From positions 26,397 through 90,396 of the forward strand of contig KZ836108.1 of the NCBI GenBank assembly GCA_003265685.1: a DNA stretch of 64,000 bases, in the 5' to 3' direction. Both the position numbers and the translations under genes were made by a program. Shown here in pieces: positions 39,194 to 48,138 of the stretch. The stretch's first letter is position 1, and each line of letters begins with the position of its first letter. The notes beneath the pieces are model-generated. The model was not told where the DNA came from and did not search any database. It was given only the letters and a program-made list of their open reading frames with translations. The DNA comes from Piscinibacter caeni. Lineage in GTDB: Bacteria; Pseudomonadota; Gammaproteobacteria; Burkholderiales; Burkholderiaceae_C.

Positions 39194-40639
39194 ATGAGCT
39201 TCGATCTCGTCTTCTTCGGCGGCACCGGCGACCTCACCTGGCGCAAGCTGATGCCCGCGCTGTTCCAGGCCTGGCGGCACGGCAAGCTGCCCGAGGGTGG
39301 CCGCATCCTCGCGGTGGCGCGTGACGATCGCAGCGACGCCGAGTACCGTCAGTTCATCAAGGAGCGCTTCGTCGAGGTGGAGAGCGCCAAGCGCCCGAGC
39401 GACGAGGAGTTCGAGCGCTTCGCGCAGCTGCTGCACTACCGCCGCATGGACCTCTCGCTGCCCGAGCACTACGCCGGGCTGAAGGACTGGATCGAGACGC
39501 GCGGCGCCGACACGGTGGTGCTGTTCCTGGCCACCAGCCCGCACCTGTTCCCGCAGATCGTCGCGCAGCTCGGCGCGGTCGGGCTGAACGGGCCGAACGT
39601 GCGCGTGGTGCTCGAGAAGCCGCTCGGCCACGACCTCGCCAGCGCGCAGGAGATCAACCGCGTGGTGCGCGCCTCGTTCCGCGAGGACCAGGCGCTGCGC
39701 ATCGACCACTACCTCGGCAAGGCCGCGGTGCAGAACCTGATGGCGCTGCGCTTCGGCAACGCGCTGTTCGAGCCGCTGTGGCGGCGCGAGAGCATCGCCA
39801 ACATCCAGATCACGATCGCCGAGAGCATCGGCGTGGGCACGCGCGGCGACTTCTACGACCGCACCGGCGCGCTGCGCGACATGGTGCAGAACCATGCGCT
39901 GCAGCTGCTGACGATGATCGCGATGGAGCCGCCGAGCCGCAACGACGCCGATGCGATCCGCGACGAGAAGCTCAAGGTGCTGCGCTCGCTCAAGCCCTTC
40001 ACCGAGGAGAGCGTGGCGCGCGACGTGGTGCGCGGCCAGTACCGCGGCGGCAACTGCGCCGGCAACCCGGCGGCGGGCTACCTCGAGGAGTTGAAGGTGC
40101 CGGCGGGCAGCCAGACCGAGACCTTCGTCGCGCTGCGCACCGAGATCCAGAACTGGCGCTGGGCCGGCGTGCCGTTCTACCTGCGCACCGGCAAGCGCCT
40201 GGCGGCGCGCGACGCGCAGATCGTCGTCAACTTCCGGCCCACGCCGCACAGCATCTTCCCGGGCGTGCACCAGCCGAACCGGCTGGTCATCAAGCTGCAG
40301 CCGGAGGACGGCCTCGAGCTGCACCTGATGGCGGCCAAGGGCTCGGGCTCGAGCGATTCGCTGGCGCCGGTGTTCCTCGACCTGGACTTCGACAAGGCCT
40401 TCGCCGAGAACCGGGTCGGCGGTTACGAGCGCCTGCTGCTCGACGCGATCGCCGGCAAGCTGAACCTGTTCGTGCGCAGCGACGAGCAGGAGCAGGCCTG
40501 GCGCTGGGTCGAGCCGATCCTCGATGCCTGGAAGAACGACGGCACCGGCCCGCGCCCCTACGCGGCCGGCACCTGGGGCCCCGCAGCGGCGAGCGCGCTG
40601 GTCGCCCGCGACGGCTTCGCCTGGGCCGAGGAGCAGTAG
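39194..40639 (+). CDS. zwf: Glucose-6-phosphate 1-dehydrogenase
   Basis: Oxidises glucose 6-phosphate to 6-phosphogluconolactone, producing NADPH, the entry to the oxidative pentose phosphate and Entner-Doudoroff routes. The 481-residue protein begins with the Rossmann loop FFGGTGDLTWRKL and carries the active-site RIDHYLGK, EKPLGHDL and the C-terminal RTGKRL. ATG at 39194 gives the family N terminus. Five bases separate it from the regulator gene, so zwf and hexR form an operon. Confidence 0.97.
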   Translation: MSFDLVFFGGTGDLTWRKLMPALFQAWRHGKLPEGGRILAVARDDRSDAEYRQFIKERFVEVESAKRPSDEEFERFAQLLHYRRMDLSLPEHYAGLKDWIETRGADTVVLFLATSPHLFPQIVAQLGAVGLNGPNVRVVLEKPLGHDLASAQEINRVVRASFREDQALRIDHYLGKAAVQNLMALRFGNALFEPLWRRESIANIQITIAESIGVGTRGDFYDRTGALRDMVQNHALQLLTMIAMEPPSRNDADAIRDEKLKVLRSLKPFTEESVARDVVRGQYRGGNCAGNPAAGYLEELKVPAGSQTETFVALRTEIQNWRWAGVPFYLRTGKRLAARDAQIVVNFRPTPHSIFPGVHQPNRLVIKLQPEDGLELHLMAAKGSGSSDSLAPVFLDLDFDKAFAENRVGGYERLLLDAIAGKLNLFVRSDEQEQAWRWVEPILDAWKNDGTGPRPYAAGTWGPAAASALVARDGFAWAEEQ

Positions 40640-40644
40640 CCGCC

Positions 40645-41526
40645 ATGGAAACCTCGATGCTCGACCGCATCCGCGCCTCCATCCCGGCGCTGCCGCCGGC
40701 CGAGCAGCGGGTGGCCAAGCTGCTGCTGCTCGACCCGCGCAGCTTCGCCACCCTGCCGGTGGCCGAACTGGCGGACCGCTCGCACGTCAGCAAGCCGACC
40801 GTGGTGCGCTTCTGCCGCAGCGTGGGCTACGACGGGCTGGCGGACTTCAAGCGCAAGCTGGCCGGCACGGTGAACGAGGGCGTGCCCTTCGTGCACCGCG
40901 CGGTGGACGAGGACGACAAGGTCGGCGACATCGTCGTCAAGGTGATCGACAACGCGGTCAGCGCGCTGCTGAAGTACCGCAACGACGCGACCAGCCATGC
41001 CTTCGAGCGCGCCATCGAGGCGCTCGCCGAGGCCGGGCGCGCGGGCCGGCGCATCGAGTTCTACGGCGTCGGCAACTCGGGCATCGTGGCGCAGGATGCG
41101 CAGCACAAGTTCTTCCGCCTCGGCGTGCGCTCCGCCGCGGTGAGCGACGGCCATGTGCAGCTGATGGCCGCCACCATGCTCGGCCCGGGCGACTGCGCCG
41201 TGCTGATCAGCAACTCCGGCCGCACGCGCGACCTGCTCGATGCCGCCGAGGTGGCGCGCCGGCGCGGCGCCACGACCATCGTGATCACCTGCAGCGGCTC
41301 GCCGCTGGCGCTGATGGGCCAGGGCGGCGCCAACCAGATCCTGCTCGCGGTGGACCACCCCGAGGACTACGACCGCTACAGCCCGATGGTCTCGCGCCTG
41401 CTGCACCTGACGGTGATCGACATCCTGACCACCGCCGTCGCGCTGCGCCTGCCCGGCGAACTGCGGCCGATGCTGCAGGAGATCAAGAAGAACCTGCGCG
41501 CCAAGCGCTACGCGCAGCCGGAGTGA
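40645..41526 (+). CDS. hexR: RpiR/HexR-type transcriptional regulator
   Basis: A 293-residue protein with an N-terminal HTH_6 domain (about 1-80, with LADRSHVSKPTVVRFCRSVGYDG as helix-turn-helix) and a C-terminal SIS sugar-phosphate-binding domain (about 125-260, FYGVGNSGIVAQDAQHKFFRLG and ISNSGRTRDLLDAAEVAR). HexR represses central-carbon genes and is released by KDPG. Position immediately after zwf and the palindrome before zwf support the hexR symbol; the exact effector is inferred. Confidence 0.9.
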   Translation: METSMLDRIRASIPALPPAEQRVAKLLLLDPRSFATLPVAELADRSHVSKPTVVRFCRSVGYDGLADFKRKLAGTVNEGVPFVHRAVDEDDKVGDIVVKVIDNAVSALLKYRNDATSHAFERAIEALAEAGRAGRRIEFYGVGNSGIVAQDAQHKFFRLGVRSAAVSDGHVQLMAATMLGPGDCAVLISNSGRTRDLLDAAEVARRRGATTIVITCSGSPLALMGQGGANQILLAVDHPEDYDRYSPMVSRLLHLTVIDILTTAVALRLPGELRPMLQEIKKNLRAKRYAQPE

Positions 41527-41651
41527 GTTGATTCGGCGCTGCTCAGTATCGGAAGCCGCCCTTGCCCTCCACTTGCTTGGTGCACCCATATCCCGCCAAC
41601 GTACGATCGGTCGTCACAACGATGACCATTGCGCTCAAAGAACGAGCGGAT

Positions 41652-41855
41652 TCAATCCAGCTTCGAGACCCATTCGGGATCCATCTCGTACAGCACATCT
41701 GTCACATCCGTTTGATGGCAGCCGCGTCGCTTCAACTCGTCGATGAGGACCCGCAACGGCATCGGGGCAGGCGTCTTCCATTGAACTCTCGCCTCTGGTG
41801 GGCTGATCTCAGCGTCGAACCCGCCCTCGCTTGCTTTGGCAATTCGGATAGTCAT
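41652..41855 (-). CDS. Small protein downstream of RHS toxin, candidate immunity protein
   Basis: A 67-residue acidic protein (MTIRIAKASEGGFDAEISP at the start, ending VTDVLYEMDPEWVSKLD). No signal peptide or membrane segment. ATG at 41855 has AAGGTG about 7 bases upstream and begins only one base after the stop of the RHS-tip gene. Position, small size and lower GC than the flanks are those of an immunity gene paired with a polymorphic toxin; that role is inference, and I do not recognise the family. A cytosolic protein without signal would fit neutralising a toxin that acts inside the cell. Confidence 0.6.
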   Translation of the reverse strand: MTIRIAKASEGGFDAEISPPEARVQWKTPAPMPLRVLIDELKRRGCHQTDVTDVLYEMDPEWVSKLD

Positions 41856-41856
41856 G

Positions 41857-42813
41857 CTATTCACCTTTTGGCGTGACTCGCTCGGTTGGGTAGCCTCGCT
41901 TGGCGATTTGTTCCAGTTCCATCTTGTAGTTCGGACTCGTTGGTTCTGGGTAGTTTTTGCGACCCGGAGCGGCACCACAGTCTAGTATTCGACAACCCTT
42001 CTCCATCTTCCGATTGATCCATCGCTCATTGTTTTTCAAGAAGTTCTCGGCGGCTCCCTTTCGGGGTTCATACCAACCTGCGCCGTGCTCCTTGGCAGTC
42101 GGGATGACTCTCGTCGCTTGACCCTCTCCTATGACGATGGTTTCTTGGGCTGCGACCTTTGCGGACCGAACCGTGTCCACCGCGCGGTCTGTGGTCCTGA
42201 CGGCCTCGACTGCGTGTTCCGCTGCCCGCGCCGCCTTCATCACCTGCCCGGTGCCCGGAATCGGACTGACCACACCAACGACACTCATGGCCACGTCCGC
42301 GACCGCCTCGCCGATTCCCGCCCCGTTGCCCGAGTACACAGCCAGGCCCAGCTTACCCAGATCCCACACCAGGAAGGCCACGTCCAGCGGGCTGTGCCCG
42401 TCCGGATCGACATAGCGCGCCGGGTTGTTGTTCGCGTAGGCATAGCGGTTGATGCCGTGCACCGACTCCGGGTTCATTGGCGCCGGGTCCACCCCCAGGA
42501 AGCGGCCGAGCACCGGGTCGTAGTACCGGGCGTCCATGTAGCTCAGCCCGGACGAGGCGTCGTGGGGCCGGCCGGCGAAGCCGATCGCGTTGGCGTTGCT
42601 GCCCGCCGCGTTGTTGTGCTTGCTGCCGTAGGGGCGGTAGTTCTCCTTCCACAGCACCACGCCCGCGGCATCGGTGGCCATCAGCGGGCTGCCGGACGGG
42701 TCGTTATGGAAGTAGGTGACGGTCTGGGCGGAGGCCGCAGTAGATGCGGCACCCAAAGCCAGACTAGCGAGAACGCGAACGGCGCGACCGACGAGCTGAT
42801 TGAAGATACGCAT
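41857..42813 (-). CDS. Secreted RHS-core tip with variable C-terminal toxin-like domain
   Basis: A 318-residue protein. Residues 1-30 are a signal peptide with Ala-rich core ending ASA-Q. Residues 31-142 are the conserved end of an RHS core: YFHNDPSGSPLMATDAAG, the RHS-associated core ARYYDPVLGRFLGVDP, NRYAYANNNPARYVDPDG. After DPDG comes a variable region: a hydrophobic stretch (about 143-190), then a basic polar domain (about 225-318) with GAGWYEPRKGAAENFLKN, WINRKMEKG and YPEPTSPNYKMELEQIAKRG. This layout is that of a polymorphic toxin, but I cannot name its activity. ATG 42813 lies 13 bases after the stop of the long RHS gene. Confidence 0.82.
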   Translation of the reverse strand: MRIFNQLVGRAVRVLASLALGAASTAASAQTVTYFHNDPSGSPLMATDAAGVVLWKENYRPYGSKHNNAAGSNANAIGFAGRPHDASSGLSYMDARYYDPVLGRFLGVDPAPMNPESVHGINRYAYANNNPARYVDPDGHSPLDVAFLVWDLGKLGLAVYSGNGAGIGEAVADVAMSVVGVVSPIPGTGQVMKAARAAEHAVEAVRTTDRAVDTVRSAKVAAQETIVIGEGQATRVIPTAKEHGAGWYEPRKGAAENFLKNNERWINRKMEKGCRILDCGAAPGRKNYPEPTSPNYKMELEQIAKRGYPTERVTPKGE

Positions 42814-42825
42814 GCTGCAGTCCAA

Positions 42826-44575
42826 CTACTTGACGGTTGTCTTCGCTGTCACCGAACTGGGGGCGTTCGGCACCGTGCCTAGGTAGCGCGCGGTGATGGT
42901 CCGCGGCCCCGTTCCGGTAGGCACCCAACTCAGTTCCGCCGCACTTTCGATTGTCCAGTCCGGCCACGTCACGCGGACCACATCCACCTCACCGATCAGC
43001 GCGTCACCGTCCAAGAAGCGCACTCGGCCGAAGCTCGTATCGCTGCATGCCAGCGTCGGGTCGCACGCTAAGGTACCACCTGAACCGGTGGTGAGCTTCA
43101 CGCGCAGTGTCTGCGCGGTGCCGATGATCACAGACGCAGCGGGTGGCACAGACCAGACAGCAGTCGTCAGATTCACATTGATCACGTCGAGCGGCAGCGC
43201 CGCAGACACGCTTGCCGCATTTGCAGAGTCACCTTCGTACCTGGCCGTCAGCGAACGCTGACCAAGGGTAGCGAACGTCGTGGACAAGGTCGCGACCCCG
43301 CTCGCGAGCGTTCCGGTCCCGAGCACCGTTGTGCCATTGAGGAAGGTCACCGTCCCTTTCGGGCTGGCACCCGCCACCCGTGCCGTCAATGCGGCACCCT
43401 TGTTGACGTAGGCTGGGTTTGGCATCGCCTGGAGCGTCGTGCTCGACGCGACGATCGTATTGACGACCAACGAGATGGCAGTCGACGTACTCGACCCGTT
43501 GCGGGCATCACCGCCGTAGACTGCCCTGATGGATCTTGTTCCCACAGTCGGGAACGTCAGGGCAATCGATGCTTTCCCGCCTGACAAGGTCGCTGTGCCG
43601 AGCGACGTCGTGCCATCCTTGAATGTCACCGTCCCCGTCGGGCCGTTGCCGGTAACAGCCGCCGTGAGCGTCACCGTGCGAGTGGTCACGACCGGATTCG
43701 GATTCACCGTCAGGTTCGTGCGGCTGGTGGCCGTGGCATTGACCACCAGCGACACCACCGCCGATGTGCTGGCCAGGTTGGCTGCATCTCCAACGTAGGC
43801 CGCCGTGAGACTGCGCGTGCCCGTCGTCGCGAACGTGGTGCCGAACGTCGCCGTACCGGCCGACAGCGTCGCGGTACCGAGCATGGTCGCCCCGTCGCGG
43901 AACGTCACTGTGCCCGTCGGGCTGTTGCCGCTCACCGTGGCCCGCAACGTCACCGCCTGCCCAACACCGGCCGGGTTGGGCGCCGCCGTCAGCGTGGTCG
44001 AGGTGGCGGCCTGCGCGTTGACGGTCAACGCCACCGCCGCCGAGGTGCTCGCCGCATTGCCGGCGTTCCCGCTGTAGGCCGCCGTCAGGCTGCGTGTGCC
44101 GCCGCTGGCGAAACTGGTCGCCAGGGTAGCGACGCCGCCAGACAAAGTGGCAGTGCCGAGCACTGTGGCGCCGTCACGGAAGGTCACGCTGCCCGTCGGG
44201 CTGCTGCCCGTCACCACGGCGCGCAGGGTCACGCTTTGCCCCACCCCGGCGGGACTGGGCGTCGCCGTCATCGTTGTCGTGGTCGCAACGGGGCCATTGA
44301 CCGTCAGCGATGCCGCCGGCGAGGTGCTCGCCGAGTTGCCGGCATCGCCGCCGTAGGCAGCCGTCAGGCTGCGCGTACCGGCGCTGGAGAAGGTCGTCGA
44401 CAACGTAGCGACGTTGCCCGCCAGCGTCGCAGCGCCGAGCACGGCGGTGCCGTCGCGGAACGTCACCGTGCCGGTCGGGCCGCTGCCGATCACGGTGGCG
44501 GTCAGCGTCACGGTCTGGCCCGTCGTCACCGGGTTCGGCGCAACCGACAGCGCCGTCGACGTGGTCGCCGTACCG
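42826..44575 (-). repeat. Six tandem Ig-like repeats inside the RHS gene
   Basis: Six units of about 92 residues (about 276 bases), each with a core like GTVTFRDGATVLGTATL and TRSLTAAYxGDAxNAAST (Big_3-type Ig-like fold). The first five are similar, in particular units 1-3; the sixth is diverged and carries a Cys pair. The period is coding, not a CRISPR. Confidence 0.9.
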
Positions 44576-47500
44576 GTGCCGGTCTTGACCTGCGCGATGC
44601 GCCGCCCGCCGAGGTAGATGTACTCGATCTGCAGCGCACCGAGTGTCGGCGCGTACTCGAGCAGCAGGTTGCCGTTGAAGCCGTAAACCTCGTAGGTCTT
44701 GGCGGTTCCCTTGGTGCTGCTGACGCGGCGGTTCAGGCCGTCGTACGTGTAGGCGATCTTGCGGGCCGGGTCGGCGCAGTTCACGCAGGTGAGGTTGGGC
44801 GCGCCATCGTAGGTGTAGGTGGCGCCGGGGGCGCTCGTCACGTTGCCGTGCGCGTCGTAGTCGAAGCTGCCGGAACGTGCACCTGAGACGCTGGACAGCC
44901 GGTTCTGCCCGTCGTAGCCGTAGCCGACGCTGAAGCTGCCGAAGGCCTGCCCGGTCAGGTTGCCCGCGCCGTTGTAGGTCATGCTGCCGCTGCCCCACGG
45001 ACCGCTGGCCGAGGTGACGCGGTCGATGCCGTCGTAGCCGTAGCTCCGGTTGTAGCCGCTGTCGGCGCTGTCGGACACGCTCGTCAGGTTGCCGGCACCG
45101 TCGTAGCCGTAGCTGCTGTTGATCCAGGTGGCGCTGGCGCCCGAGGTGCGGAAGCCGTTCGGCCAGAGACGGCTGTTCTGCTCGTAGCGCGAGACCGTGC
45201 CGTTGGCGTAGTTGATTTGCTGCACCTGCCCCGAGGGCCAGTAGCTCACGCTGGTGGCGAAGCCGGACACCTGTGTCGGCCGCCCGAGCGCATCGGGCGA
45301 GTAGTTCACCACGCGGCCGCTGCGCGGGTAGGTGATCGAGCTGAGCTGGTCCAGTGGGTTGTAGCCGTAGCCCGTCGTGAACGTGAGCCCGTCCACCACC
45401 AGGGTCTCGCTGGTCAGGTTGTCGTTGCTGTCGTAGCCGTAGCTGCGCGCCACGCCGGCCGAGTTGACCGTCTTGAGCTTGTGCGTGCGCGAGTAGGTGT
45501 GCGTTACCTGCGCCGCGCCCGGATAGCTGGCCGTGCCGAGCCGGTTCTGCCCGTCATAGCCGAAGCTCGCGGCGCCGGCGCTGCCGACCTGGCGGCTGGT
45601 CATGTTGCCGGCGGCATCGCGCCCGTAGGTGGTGGTGCCGGTCTCCGGATTCGTCACCGAGGTCAGGTAGCCGGCCGTGTTGTAGCCCATCGAACGCGTG
45701 AAGCCGCCCTGCGCCACCGAGGTGACGAGGTTCTTGCCGTTGCGCCCGATCGAGATGTTCGCGCTCGTCTCCGGCGCGGCCACGGACATCAGGTACTGCT
45801 CGTCCGAGTTGCCGTAGGAGCGGTAGTTGTAGGTCGTCGAACGCGTGCGCTCGTTGGTCTCGGTGCGTGACCCGGCGCTGAAGGAGATGCTGCGCGAGCT
45901 GCCGTCGGCGTGCGTGATGCGGGTGACGCGGTCCAGCATGTCGTGCTGGTAGCTGGTGCCGCTGCCGCTACCGGGGTTGGACGCGAAGGTCATGCGACCC
46001 AGCGCATCGTGCTGGTAGCTGCGCGTGATGCCGCCCAATGTCACCGAGCTGGGGCGGCCGTAGCCGTCGACGTTCGTCGTCTCCACCAGGCTGCCGCGCG
46101 TGGCCGTCTTGCTGGCGGCGCCGTAGGAGAACGAGATGGCGCTGCCCTGCGGCGGCGTGATGCTGGTGATGCGGTTCAGGCCATCGTAGGCATAGCCCGT
46201 GGTGCGCCCTTCTCCGTTGGTCTCCGAGGTGACGTTGCCGGCGTCGCTGACGACGCGCGTGATCGACACCCCCTCGGGCTGCGACTCGTTCTGGGCGATG
46301 CCGCGCTTGTGGCTCGAGTAAGTGTGCGTGAGCGAACGCGGGAAGGTCGTGCTCAGCACGTTGCCCTCCCCGTCGTAGGTGTGGCTGGTCAGCACGCCGT
46401 CGCGCGTGACCGACAGCACGTTGCCGTTGCCGTCGATCGAGCGCGTGATCGAGACGCCGCCGGAGACCGTCTCGTCCTTGACCTGCTTGACGATCCACTT
46501 CGCCGTGTTGACGTTGTAGGTGACGCTCCGGCTGCGGCTGCCCCCGCCCGGGCCGGATTCGGTGATCGTGCCCGGGTTCCCGTAGGCATCGAAGCTGCCG
46601 AACGTCGTGCTGTGCGTGCCGCCATCGCGCACGACGCTGCGCGAGGCGAGCACCGGCGCGTTCACTTCGCCCGTGTCGACCTTCAGCACGAAGGCACCGG
46701 GCCGCAAGTTGTTCTGGCTCGAGATCTTCTGCTTGGTCCAGGTGTTGGTCTCGGTCTGCACCGAGCCGACCTGGCGCGAGATCAGCAGGCCCACCATCCA
46801 CACCGTGCCCGAGGCCGAGTAGTTCGGCCCAACGTGGCGGTAGGTGATCGTACCCGACGGTGTGCTGACCGTCGTGGTGTCGTAGGCGCCGGGGCTGCCG
46901 GGGGCATAGCCGAAGCTCCAGCTGCCGCCGCTGGTGGTCTTGGTCTTGACGACGGTGGAGCGGCTGTTCGGGTTGGCCTGGGTGTCGAAGTGCACGAAGT
47001 CGTAGGCGTAGCCGACCGTTCCGCCTTCGGGGTAGGTCAGCTGGCTCATCAGGTAGCCGCCGGCACCCCCGGCGAGGTCACCGTGGTAGGCGTAGCGCCA
47101 GCTCGTGCCGCCCGGCCGCGTGACCTGCGTCAGCTGGTACTTGCCGGTGACGTTCGGGATCGCGGTGTAGCTGTAGCTGTAGGTCTGCCCGGCACCGCTG
47201 ATCGAGGCGATGCGCCGCGAGGCCTGGCCGCTGTCGAGGTAGGAGAAGCTCAGCGTGCGGCCGTCGCTGGTGCTCACCGATGCGATCTGCGGGCTGGCCG
47301 ATGCGGCGTAGCTGATCGTCGCGGTATTGCCGTTGCGGTCGGTGATGCGGGTGGTGTACCAGGCGTACTGCGTCGCCGTGCCCACGCTGATGTTGACCAG
47401 GTGGTCCATGTCGTAGCGCGTGCCGTCGGGCGCATAGACGCTCATGCCGGTGCCGGCGCCCAGGCAGTCGGCGCGCCAGCGCTGCGTGGTCAGCATCAGC

Positions 47501-48000
47501 GGCGAGGTCTGGCCGGTCACGGCCAGCAGCTGGCGGCCACCATCGGGTGTCTCGATCACCGGGTTGTTCGCGACGGTTGCGCCGAGTGTCGAGCAGATCG
47601 CCGTGTCCTTCTTCAGCAGGCGGCCGAAGTGGACGTTCCAGCCGACACCGGCAAGGCCCTCGTAGCGCGCCGGGTTCAGCGAATCCACCGACGCGCTGTT
47701 GTATGAACGCACCACCTGCAGCTCGAAGCCACCGTTGCCCGGCAGGCGCAGATCGACGTAATGCAGCTGCAGCGAACCGGTGAACGGGTCGATGTGCTCG
47801 TTGAAGTTCTGGTTGACGTAGGAGCGGTTCGGGTTGATGCCCGGCTCCTTGTAGAAGTCCGGGATTACCTCCTGGGCCTGCGCGGCAAGAGCGTGCAGCC
47901 CGCCGATCGCGAGCACCGCCAGCGCTCGTGTCACCGCCCTGTGCGCGAGCAGCGCGCACGCCGACGACCAGGCCCGCAGGCCCGCCTTTGCTTCCGACAT
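42826..48000 (-). CDS. Large secreted RHS/YD-repeat protein with C-terminal Ig-like repeats
   Basis: A 1724-residue predicted secreted protein. The signal peptide ends near LAAQAQ (residue about 43). Residues about 44-1140 are RHS/YD-repeat sequence with many GYDxxGNLTS-like units (YGYDSNDNLTSE, YGRDAAGNMTSR, YDALGRM-type), expected to form the hollow shell of RHS proteins. At GGRRIAQVKTGTG, where the usual tip should follow, the sequence switches to six Ig-like repeats (about 1145-1724) and then stops at TAG. The missing tip is encoded by the next gene. Start ATG 48000 has GGGAG upstream. No VgrG/PAAR genes nearby; Sec export is likely. Confidence 0.88.
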   Translation of the reverse strand: MSEAKAGLRAWSSACALLAHRAVTRALAVLAIGGLHALAAQAQEVIPDFYKEPGINPNRSYVNQNFNEHIDPFTGSLQLHYVDLRLPGNGGFELQVVRSYNSASVDSLNPARYEGLAGVGWNVHFGRLLKKDTAICSTLGATVANNPVIETPDGGRQLLAVTGQTSPLMLTTQRWRADCLGAGTGMSVYAPDGTRYDMDHLVNISVGTATQYAWYTTRITDRNGNTATISYAASASPQIASVSTSDGRTLSFSYLDSGQASRRIASISGAGQTYSYSYTAIPNVTGKYQLTQVTRPGGTSWRYAYHGDLAGGAGGYLMSQLTYPEGGTVGYAYDFVHFDTQANPNSRSTVVKTKTTSGGSWSFGYAPGSPGAYDTTTVSTPSGTITYRHVGPNYSASGTVWMVGLLISRQVGSVQTETNTWTKQKISSQNNLRPGAFVLKVDTGEVNAPVLASRSVVRDGGTHSTTFGSFDAYGNPGTITESGPGGGSRSRSVTYNVNTAKWIVKQVKDETVSGGVSITRSIDGNGNVLSVTRDGVLTSHTYDGEGNVLSTTFPRSLTHTYSSHKRGIAQNESQPEGVSITRVVSDAGNVTSETNGEGRTTGYAYDGLNRITSITPPQGSAISFSYGAASKTATRGSLVETTNVDGYGRPSSVTLGGITRSYQHDALGRMTFASNPGSGSGTSYQHDMLDRVTRITHADGSSRSISFSAGSRTETNERTRSTTYNYRSYGNSDEQYLMSVAAPETSANISIGRNGKNLVTSVAQGGFTRSMGYNTAGYLTSVTNPETGTTTYGRDAAGNMTSRQVGSAGAASFGYDGQNRLGTASYPGAAQVTHTYSRTHKLKTVNSAGVARSYGYDSNDNLTSETLVVDGLTFTTGYGYNPLDQLSSITYPRSGRVVNYSPDALGRPTQVSGFATSVSYWPSGQVQQINYANGTVSRYEQNSRLWPNGFRTSGASATWINSSYGYDGAGNLTSVSDSADSGYNRSYGYDGIDRVTSASGPWGSGSMTYNGAGNLTGQAFGSFSVGYGYDGQNRLSSVSGARSGSFDYDAHGNVTSAPGATYTYDGAPNLTCVNCADPARKIAYTYDGLNRRVSSTKGTAKTYEVYGFNGNLLLEYAPTLGALQIEYIYLGGRRIAQVKTGTGTATTSTALSVAPNPVTTGQTVTLTATVIGSGPTGTVTFRDGTAVLGAATLAGNVATLSTTFSSAGTRSLTAAYGGDAGNSASTSPAASLTVNGPVATTTTMTATPSPAGVGQSVTLRAVVTGSSPTGSVTFRDGATVLGTATLSGGVATLATSFASGGTRSLTAAYSGNAGNAASTSAAVALTVNAQAATSTTLTAAPNPAGVGQAVTLRATVSGNSPTGTVTFRDGATMLGTATLSAGTATFGTTFATTGTRSLTAAYVGDAANLASTSAVVSLVVNATATSRTNLTVNPNPVVTTRTVTLTAAVTGNGPTGTVTFKDGTTSLGTATLSGGKASIALTFPTVGTRSIRAVYGGDARNGSSTSTAISLVVNTIVASSTTLQAMPNPAYVNKGAALTARVAGASPKGTVTFLNGTTVLGTGTLASGVATLSTTFATLGQRSLTARYEGDSANAASVSAALPLDVINVNLTTAVWSVPPAASVIIGTAQTLRVKLTTGSGGTLACDPTLACSDTSFGRVRFLDGDALIGEVDVVRVTWPDWTIESAAELSWVPTGTGPRTITARYLGTVPNAPSSVTAKTTVK

Positions 48001-48138
48001 GGGATCTCCCTGTGCTCGTCGACGGCGCCGATGGACACCGCGGCCTCGTGCGCCCACCACGAAGGAGGGCCGAGTGTCCAGCCCACGAGCAACACGATCC
48101 CATCCCTATGCCGTGGGATTACCCCCCCGGGCCGCAGA

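Noticed and set aside
41562-41876. Plus-strand open frame of about 105 codons between hexR and the RHS module
   Set aside because: It overlaps the minus-strand 67-residue gene, which has a better ribosome binding site, sensible composition and operon position; no recognisable domain on the plus strand.
42810-42828. Split RHS gene considered as a simple frameshift or assembly error
   Set aside because: The second gene has its own ATG and a complete signal peptide, and the first ends after six full Ig repeats, so a single-base error cannot restore one canonical RHS protein.
42826-44575. Regular 276-base periodicity, considered as a CRISPR or satellite repeat
   Set aside because: The repeats are long, diverged and translate to Ig-like domains in frame; no short identical repeats with unique spacers.
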